Source: Incurvaria masculella (taxonomy: Eukaryota > Arthropoda > Insecta > Lepidoptera > Incurvariidae). Taken from it: a stretch of 64,000 nucleotides of DNA. The notes under the pieces were generated by a model. That model ran no database searches, was not told where the DNA came from, and saw nothing but the letters and a program-made list of their open reading frames with translations. The DNA lies in contig OX335665.1 in NCBI GenBank assembly GCA_946894095.1, positions 3,048,001-3,112,000 on the forward strand, read 5' to 3'. Positions 57,701 to 64,000 of the stretch are shown here, in pieces (the first letter of the stretch is position 1; every line of letters begins with the position of its first letter). Made by a program: the position numbers and the translations under genes.

Positions 57701-59551
57701 TGAAAACTTGTTCGTGTTTTCCATCCAGTTCAACGTAGCCGTGCTCATTAAGGGAAGGTTAGGTTAGCATGGCACCTAATTATTTCTGAAATGTTTTGTA
57801 CTGGTCTAATACCATCACGGTAATTGTGTGGTATTAGACATCCATGTCAGGTTGCATAAAAAATACTAAATTTATTATTAACTTAAATTTTTACTTTGGA
57901 ACACAGTTTCTTGGTTACAATATATGTACATTTCTTAAATTTTTTTTAATTTTTTTTTATGTGACTGGACATGGATGGCTAATACCACACTTTCTGTCAT
58001 GGTATTAGCCCAACACACCACATGGGAACTAGGTGCCATGCCAGGACCTTCCTTATATTGCACGGCTACATTGACGGAACTACACTGGACGGAAAACACG
58101 GACAATTTTCATTGCCGCTTCGACCATCGTTCATCCAATGCGATGGTACCAACCCGGGCGGGATTTACCCTACCACCTAGTAAGTAAGGAAGGGGACCTA
58201 CAGTTTAACGTGGTATCCGAACCACGGCCAGCCTCTCTCAACTGTCGAATGGTCACCCATCCAAGACCAGACCGGACCCAGCGTCGCTTAACTTACACTA
58301 ACTTAACTTAACACTTAACTACATGTGCTAAACAAGATTTTTTTTTGTTTATTTGTCATTCTGGTACATTCTAAACACTAAACCGCCAAGGTTGTTCCAC
58401 GGACATATTTGCTCGACCCACAGATGTATTTAACAACTACCAGCCGGTGAGGCAAAATGCATTTTAGCAAGTTTTCTGTCTGGATTTTATCATTTCTGAT
58501 AGATGTGTCCTCTTCTAAGAATAATTTCACCGCAAAGTCAATGCTGAATTTCACATCCTCGGCGTCACATACAGTAGAAACTGCAATCAAAAGCAAGCAG
58601 CAAAAATAACGAACCGCTTCACCATTCTACCGTTGTCTGTGCGTTGTGTCCTTGCAGAACCAGTTCTCGGAGTACGGCGACATCAAGAACATACATCTCA
58701 ACCTAGACCGGCGCACCGGTTTCCTCAAGGGCTACTGCCTCGTCGAGTATGAGAAGTACAAGGAAGCCGAGGTGAGTTCGGAAGCCATGCTCTTTAGGGT
58801 TCCGTACCCAATGGGTGCCAACGGAACCCTATTACTAAGCCTCCGCTGTCCGTCCGTCCAATCCTCCATCCGTCCGTCCGTCCGTCCGTCCGTCCGTCCG
58901 TCCGTCACAGGGCTGTATCTCATGAACCATGATAGGTAGGCAGCTGATTTCACAGAGTGTGTATTTACTTTGCCGCTATAACAACAAAAAGGTAAAAATT
59001 TTAAATTATAAAAATGAAAGTAAGTACAAAAAACGTGATAGTTTTGTGTTATGTCTTGTACGATGGTACAGAACCCTTCGTGTGCAAGTCTGACTCGCAC
59101 TTGGCCAGTTTTTATTTGTAATGGAAATGGATGGCTAATTTAATTAAATTTTTTTAAACTTTAGGTAGTTAACAAAAGTTCACAACCTGATAGATCCGCA
59201 GATTCGATCAGCTCAGTAAAGTAAATCATATCAGAAAAAAAATCTTAAAGATAGAATGCTGTCAAAACAACGACATTTCGAATTGCAAGGTTGGAGTTGA
59301 ACCAACAAGCAAAGCTTTCACGGGTAGTGTGTCTACCAATTCCGTCACCTGCTCTATACTCATAATTTGGAATTCTCGTACAAGGGATTCATTGGGGGTA
59401 ATTGTTCACCGCCTCGTGTTGCCGGCAGAGTGCGCGCGAGGCGCTCAACAAGACCGAGATTCTCGGGCAGCCGATCGCTGTCGACTGGTGCTTCACGAAG
59501 GGACCAAAGAACCTGCCCAAGAAACACTACTCGTCCAGGCGGCGCCGGTAG
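54800..59551 (+). CDS. tsu: RNA-binding protein 8A / Y14, exon-junction complex subunit
   Basis: Exons are 54800-54860, 55838-55946, 56655-56772, 58658-58771 and 59429-59551; phases (1, 2, 0, 0) fit, giving 174 residues. Y14 binds Mago nashi and, with eIF4A3, marks spliced mRNA for localisation and decay. The N-terminus is [20 protein letters not shown]; then comes a basic stretch ([14 protein letters not shown]), the conserved [15 protein letters not shown] entering the RRM (RNP2 ILFVSN near residue 80), [20 protein letters not shown]1 KGYCLVEY (about 120-127), and a C-terminus [14 protein letters not shown] ending SSRRRR. The exon 2 donor (GTCAGA) is weak but is the one that keeps frame. 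Introns carry SINEs, MITEs and an antisense exon-like ORF. Confidence 0.95.
55089..55402. mobile_element. Foldback MITE with GGGGTTACCATGGTAA ends
   Basis: Outer arms (GGGGTGATACCATTGTAAGT; ACTTACCATGGTAACCCC) and TAGGTGAATAGCAG / CTGCTATTCACCCAG pair. An inner pair is AAGGGCCTTT / AAAGGCCCTTT. It is inside tsu intron 1. Fragments of the family lie at 17828 and 33969. Confidence 0.78.
56071..56445 (+). mobile_element. SINE, type A head, plus orientation
   Basis: Head GCTCGTAGCCTAGTGGCGCG with GGATTCAAATCC, the common body, and end TTATGTCAGGTTGCATGATG; the A tail is lost. tsu intron 2. Confidence 0.88.
56810..57445. mobile_element. SINE tail interrupted by a long-TIR foldback MITE
   Basis: SINE 3' sequence at 56820-56846 (ATCCTGGCATGGCACCTAAT) is interrupted by a roughly 560-bp foldback (56847-57406; ends TAGACTAGGAGGTCGCGAC and GTCGTGACCTCCCGGAATAT) and resumes at 57407-57445 (TTGGGTTAATATCATAACTG). 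It begins 40 bp after the donor of tsu exon 3. Confidence 0.78.
57446..57860 (+). mobile_element. Full SINE, type B head
   Basis: The head has GTCTCGTTGGTCTAGGGGC and GGGTTCAAATCC, differing from type A, then the common body and end CCATGTCAGGTTGCATAAAA. An AGGTTAGGTTAG-like insertion interrupts the body near 57755. Confidence 0.88.
57950..58292 (-). mobile_element. SINE with a 5S rRNA-like head
   Basis: The body and tail match the other SINEs (tail near 57950: GTGACTGGACATGGATGGC). The head, minus strand 58292-58251, reads GTTAAGCGACGCTGGGTCCG, then GTCTTGGATGGGTGACC, matching the internal control region of 5S rRNA genes. Confidence 0.78.
58348..58582 (-). CDS. Exon-like ORF antisense in tsu intron 3 (uncertain)
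   Basis: An acceptor TTTTGATTGCAG on the minus strand at 58581 opens about 67 codons ([49 protein letters not shown]) to a stop at 58378-58380. AATAAA at 58353-58348 and an A-rich run follow. Composition and splice signal look genuine, but I found no upstream exon on the minus strand and recognise no family. It could be a 3' terminal exon of a nested gene or the end of a retrocopy. Confidence 0.3.
58796..59117 (+). mobile_element. Full GGGTTCCGTACCC repeat
   Basis: It runs from AGGGTTCCGTACCCAATGGG through a GTCC run (58844-58905) and CAGGGCTGTATCTCATGAAC to GACTCGCACTTGGCCAG. It begins 25 bp after the donor of tsu exon 4. Confidence 0.88.
59277..59351 (-). other. tRNA-like sequence in tsu intron 4
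   Basis: On the minus strand: GGAATTGGTAGACACAC (D-arm/A box like a Leu-type tRNA), AAGC TTT GCTT (short anticodon-like stem) and GTTGG TTCAACT CCAAC (perfect T-arm/B box), about 72 nt in all. The acceptor stem is imperfect and no CCA or clear anticodon loop is seen, so it is a tRNA pseudogene or SINE head. Confidence 0.4.
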
Positions 59552-59666
59552 ATCTGCAGCACTGCCAAAGCGAAGAGGTCGCATGTTTACGCTGTGCTGA
59601 CAGTTTTGTGACTAAATGTATATCATGCGTGTGTCCCGGGCTATTTTATTCGCAATATCGAGTTCG

Positions 59667-59672
59667 AATAAA
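59667..59672 (+). terminator. Polyadenylation signal of tsu
   Basis: AATAAA lies 116 bp after the tsu stop and is followed by a T/G-rich region. Confidence 0.7.
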
Positions 59673-60439
59673 ATGTACGAGCGGCTGTTTTGGTATTGCC
59701 GTATCTATGAATATGCAAAGTTAGTGGGCACAAACACGAACACCGAGTCCACTTTAATTCGAATTTGCGAGAAAAATAGCCCGGTACGGCCCTTGTTCTC
59801 TTACAAAGTCTCGTGAGCCTTCCTGTGCGAGTACGTGCTTGTAATAAGCATAAAAAAAATTCGCCTCCCATGCAAATATACTTTAAAATCATTTGAAAAC
59901 CACAGTTCCATTTTACTTCATATTTTGTATGTAATATCAGGCAACAAATATCTGCGCCTGCATGTCTTTGTTTCTTGGTAAATGTATTCTGTGTCAAACC
60001 ACAGACAGAAAAAAAATCTCATGATAATTTTCGGTTTGGATTAAAAAAAATAGTGTAGACGTAGTTATTTGTGGTCTGATATTAAATTGGAACAGTGGTT
60101 TTTCAAATGATACGTTAACTACGTTTGTATGGGGAGCATAGCTTACGGGCCATTCTTAAGTAATGCATAGACGCAAAGTACATCTCTCCATGCCACCACT
60201 ATTGAATAATGCTGTGTTCCAGTTGAAAAACCACTGTGCGAACATGCTTTCTCGTATCTAACAGCAATTTAGCAACCAATCCACCGTCATTTTGTTTTTG
60301 AATATTTAAATAATCAAAATGTAAAATAACAGCAAAAATTAAATTATGGATGCAGATTTATTTAGGTAAAAAAATTTTAGATCCCAATATGTTACAGGTG
60401 GATGGCTAATACCAAACTTGGACCTTGCTTATATTGCTC

Positions 60440-60752
60440 GGCTACTACGGAACTTCGAAGTTACGTAAAAACGTCACACCCCATACAAATATTTACTATT
60501 TATTCTGTGGTTTTACTTCTTCAAGCTGTCAAAGTCAAACTCGGACTTCCGATTTGTATGAAAACGCGGAGTCGGCGTAAACGGCAACGTCGACGTATTT
60601 AAGCCGGCAGTGATCAAGCAGTCAAATCAGACTCGGACTCGCAAATGTTAGTTCGCTTAACGCCCACTGCGCGCGCTCTTCAATTTCTCCATACATTTGA
60701 AAACGCCAGTCGATCGGTTTAGCCGCCAATTTAGGTGACAGTTGGGACTACG
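60440..60752. mobile_element. MITE with AGTTGTCACCTAAA ends, copy 3
   Basis: It shares GGAACTTCGAAGTTACG, ACGCGGAGTCGGCGTAAACG, CACTGCGCGCGCTCTTC and the end CCAATTTAGGTGACAGTTGG with 43190-43510; its left end is joined to a SINE scrap. Confidence 0.78.
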
Positions 60753-60904
60753 GGGTCTGAACTGACCATTTGAAAAACACGCCCACGAAGGTGGAGCCAC
60801 AATTTACCGGGCTCCGCTCGCTCCAAAAAGAAATTGGCCCCAAGCGGAACTGGGAACCTCAGATAGTTACTAATTAAAATCTCAGACTAACTTACCTTTG
60901 GCTC

Positions 60905-61280
60905 GTAGTGTTAAGGATGTTCCGACCCATACAATGTTTTTTTTACAGAGATCGCAAAAAGTATTGCACTTTAAGGCACGAATTCGTAAAAAATATTAAA
61001 TATAGCCATAGTAGATGCAGCGAAAACATATTCACAATTTCAGGTTTAATGGTTTCGTTGTAATTGCCGATTAGGAGTTTTACACTGTTGGATGGCGCTG
61101 TTAAATAAAAATCTGATTTAAATAAATTGTAACAAAACCAATAATCCTGAAATTGTGAAATGGTTTTCGCTGCAAGTAATATGACTATATTAAACTTTTA
61201 TTATTAATTCGTGGCTCAAAGTGCAATACTTTTTGTGTTATGTGTGCAAACAACTTTATATGGGTCGGAACAGCCTTATG
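60905..61280. mobile_element. Foldback MITE with GCTGTTCCGACCCATA ends
   Basis: Ends GATGTTCCGACCCATACAAT and TATATGGGTCGGAACAGCC are inverted, and the arms continue through AAAAAGTATTGCACTTTAAG and its complement, TTTCAGGTTTAATGG and its complement. A partial copy lies in Prosbeta7 intron 3. Confidence 0.82.
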
Positions 61281-61609
61281 TTGTACTGGAACATTGGTTT
61301 ATATGAGTGCGTGATGAAAATATAGTATATTAGGTTTTTTAGGAAGCATTCGTGAGTGATGATGTATTTAATTTCTCATACTAAATCTAGACCAACAGAT
61401 TGCACATGTAACTTTGCCGCAGGCAGCAGCCATGGTTTAGAATTAATTTTAAATAAGCAGATTGAGACTCGGAATATATCTTTTCTTTCCAATGAAAATC
61501 GGGAAATTGAGCCAATGCCGTCCTGTTGGTGAAGGCAAAGCTAGGTGTGGATCTGACCCTTCTTGAATGATTGATATTAAACAAGTTCTAATAAAATGTT
61601 GTTTTATTT

Positions 61610-61796
61610 TAGTCAAAAACCTTTTCACCCAAATAAATAAAGAAATGCAGGCTTTGGGATGGATATTTAAAAAACTTAGACATAATATTGGATCACCATT
61701 TTCCATGCATGCTGAAATTGAGGCCTGTGATTTTTCAAAACATTCCAATGATGGCCCGTCCAACGCGACACCGCGGCAAACTACTGAATTTTGTGA
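61610..61796 (+). CDS. Candidate isolated exon (uncertain)
   Basis: A TTTTATTTTAG acceptor opens about 62 codons (KNLFTQINKEMQALGWIFKK; HAEIEACDFSKHSND) up to a GTGAAG donor-like site at 61797. The frame is open and codon-like, but no partner exon or family is evident; an unspliced reading stops at 61806. Confidence 0.25.
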
Positions 61797-61989
61797 GGTG
61801 AAGTGAGGGTTTTAGCAGTATGACATTCAAAATGGCGGTGATCCTATCCTATTCTTATTTGAATCGCATTGTAAGTTCTAGTCTACGACAAGGTTGCCAG
61901 GCAACCAGATGTCTCGTAGAAAGCGCCGAAAGCTACCGTCTGCTCAGCTAAGCCTGGTTAACAATAACAAAAAAAAGTCCAGGTTGTTT

Positions 61990-62240
61990 ACTCCCATTCA
62001 CTGAAAAATCTACAAATGGACAGGTCACCATACTTTCTTTATGAAAACTAGAGAAATCATAAAGATTTCAGAAAAATACATTTCACATTCCATGAGCGCG
62101 ATTCCAATGTATAGATTTCAGAGGTTGTCTTATCGGGCAGATATGTTCCATCTCCCTCTAACTCGCGGTAGTGGTACTTACTCCCATGCTTTGTTCGTCT
62201 CGTAAGCACAGCGCGCTATGCTAGGTCTATGGTTTAGATA
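61990..62240. repeat. Inverted copy of the 24985-25215 repeat
   Basis: Shared segments include AGAGAAATCATAAAGATTTC, AAATACATTTCACATTCCAT and CGTAAGCACAGCGCGCTATG. No ORF; family unknown to me. Confidence 0.7.
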
Positions 62241-62364
62241 CGAGTTAAAAACGAACCGTGCGTGGGTTATTACATCCGTCCGCACTTCCCACGGCGACGC
62301 TCTTAAACTGGGACTGCACAGTGGCGCACGGCCAAGAGATTCCCTCTCTATGGAGTTGTATTAA

Positions 62365-62795
62365 GGTGGGCCTTCCCCCTCAACTCCCCATACAAACGTG
62401 GAAAGATCATGCCCATATATCTTGTCAGAGATCCAAAATTTTATTTAAAATAGCTTCATTTTATCAAACTAGATGTCTGATGACCATTGGCATTGTAAAA
62501 TTGTGTTTGGTTTCTAAGTTATAAGGTGCGAAAGCTCGAATTATTCGCGCGTTTTATGCAATAACTTTGGAGGTGGATTACTCAACGATGAAATAAAAAC
62601 ATCTTAAAAGATTAGTCATCAAACATCATGAAGATTTATATTCAATTTGGTTTTGGTAGATCGTGGTTTACTTTTGGCTATAAGTTGTTTTGTAATCTTA
62701 CCAAATCAAACACTATGCGCATTTTCTGCTTTGTGGACCTGTTGCATCTTACTCATAACGGAGCCCGTCTTTTTATTTGAAACAGAGAAGGTCCA
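62365..62795 (-). mobile_element. TTAA MITE, copy 4, truncated
   Basis: It starts GGTGGGCCTTCCCCCTC next to TTAA (62361-62364) and follows the family to GAAACAGAGAAGGTCCACGT, lacking the last 80 bp or so. Confidence 0.8.
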
Positions 62796-63054
62796 CGTGC
62801 GGCTGCGTGGATATGTGATTGTAACACCCAATGCCACTTGTGGCTTTGCCTTCAGCTTTCGCTCGGCGATCGAAGCAAACCCGCAGTACCCTCCCCTCCA
62901 CCCGCACGCATACTCCTCTCCCGTTGCCGCACCCACCCGATCGGTTTACGATAGGCTGCATTTATTTTCTTGATTTTATCTGCCATGACTTGAAGCATTT
63001 TCGCGACCTGCCATCTATTGGCAGCAATTTTTATTTTATCTACCCTGTACACAT

Positions 63055-63125
63055 AGCATGGCACCTAATTCCTTCGGAAATGCGGTGTTTTAGGCTAATA
63101 TCATGACTGTAGGTGTAAAATACAA
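63055..63125 (+). mobile_element. SINE 3' fragment
   Basis: GCATGGCACCTAATTCCTTC and TTAGGCTAATATCATGACTG match the end of the SINE body. Confidence 0.65.
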
Positions 63126-63562
63126 CTTACTTACAAAAATACAATTTGGTAAAAATACCCCCAGTTATGTGCAAAGTTAAGGTGAATTGAAACATTCGGT
63201 ATATCAAACAAAATGTAGATGGCGCCATTATCTGAAAATATCACATTAGGCGTAATTATCATACGCAGACTATTCCATAAAATATTTTATTGCTAAGACA
63301 ATGCTTAGTAAGAATTTAATGATAAAAATATTTCATCGCAGTTCACCGTTACCTTTTCTAAATATTTTTACTGTGATTTTTTCGGATGCCAAACTGCCAT
63401 ATGAGATTCATAGAATATGATATGAATAGAATATGGTACAAAAGCACATAAGGGGTCATTTTAAGGTGTGGTTTTGTACCACCTTATACTCCAGGGTGCT
63501 TGGAGTCGATTCAATGATTTTTAAAACTGTTATTTTTTCACTGTTTTTAGTATTTTCCAACC

Positions 63563-63880
63563 TTATTGTATTGTATTGTTTTATTGCATTCATAGGTAGG
63601 TAACCTACACTTAAACATGTCAAGAATCGTTATGCTAGGTCTATGTCAAAAATATAAATGTCGAAGTCCATGCACATAAGAACTGGCAAACATATTCAGT
63701 TTAAAACTTAAGTAGTTGATTAATTAATGCCACCGCTCGCAAACATAAGGAGAAACGTAAAAAATAAATATAAAAAAACAAAAGATAAAAAAAAAACACT
63801 AATTATGATTCTGAATTATGAATATTGAACTTAACCTAAATCTGGTGTATAGTGCCATCGTCAATGTAATACTAGTCAGT
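63563..63880 (-). mobile_element. LINE 3' UTR with AATAC tail, second copy
   Basis: This is the reverse complement of about 8995-9320, from the (AATAC)n tail to CATTGACGATGGCACTATAC, with few differences. No coding part: a strongly 5'-truncated insertion of the LINE at 7803. Confidence 0.9.
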
Positions 63881-64000
63881 AGTACTAGTGGTATTCTTTA
63901 AAAAATATATATAAAATGTCCACCCCTGAGATATGCACTATTAATGAGAAAGAAAATTATTCAAATCAGTTGACAGTTTGCGGAGATATTGAGTAACATA

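Noticed and set aside
59277..59351. Functional tRNA-Leu gene
   Set aside because: The T-arm is perfect but the acceptor stem is poor and no convincing anticodon loop exists; kept only as tRNA-like.
62706..63106. ORFs in the GC-rich stretch near 62830-62960
   Set aside because: Overlapping frames on both strands, no splice sites or known motifs.

Overview
This window looks like nuclear DNA of an insect, most probably a moth or butterfly. The inference rests on short coding exons with GT..AG introns, AATAAA signals, insect-like orthologues, and a dense load of repeats of the lepidopteran kind. These include tRNA-headed SINEs, repeats beginning GGGTTCCGTACCC and ending GCACTTGGCCGG, elements ending AACCGACTTC, a mariner and several LINEs. 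I see no bacterial or viral gene organisation.

Layout. 1-6236: a nearly full-length I-clade-like LINE with one frameshift in each ORF. 6560-12012 (minus): a four-exon Myb/SANT (MADF/zeste-like) gene whose third intron holds a LINE 3' half and a SINE. 13932-35038 (plus): metaxin-2 (Mtx2), exons from 14741 to 35038, interleaved with AT-richer exons of an unrecognised acidic protein (13932-33806). Two further GC-rich exons (25823, 27197) look like an alternative C-terminus of Mtx2. The Mtx2 introns hold a 29-bp minisatellite, a 41-43-bp minisatellite carrying a 1287-bp mariner with an open transposase, a 69-bp perfect palindrome and many MITEs. 39048-46081 (minus): RpL23, four exons, with a 5.7-kb third intron full of foldback elements. 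46953-52208 (plus): Prosbeta7/PSMB4, divergent from RpL23. 54800-59551 (plus): tsunagi/Y14 (RBM8A), five exons. The rest, to 64000, is mostly repeats.

The recognised genes are housekeeping genes of unrelated pathways: mitochondrial outer-membrane protein import, cytosolic translation, proteasome and exon-junction complex. There is no operon logic; apart from the interleaved pair and the RpL23/Prosbeta7 divergent pair they are simply neighbours. All exon models were built by eye from splice consensus, reading phase and protein similarity, with no transcript support.

The observations most worth checking are the Mtx2 / unknown-gene interleaving, the duplicated metaxin last exon (two in-phase 50-codon versions), a SINE family whose common body carries at least three different Pol III heads (two tRNA-like, one 5S-rRNA-like), and several strong inverted-repeat structures.
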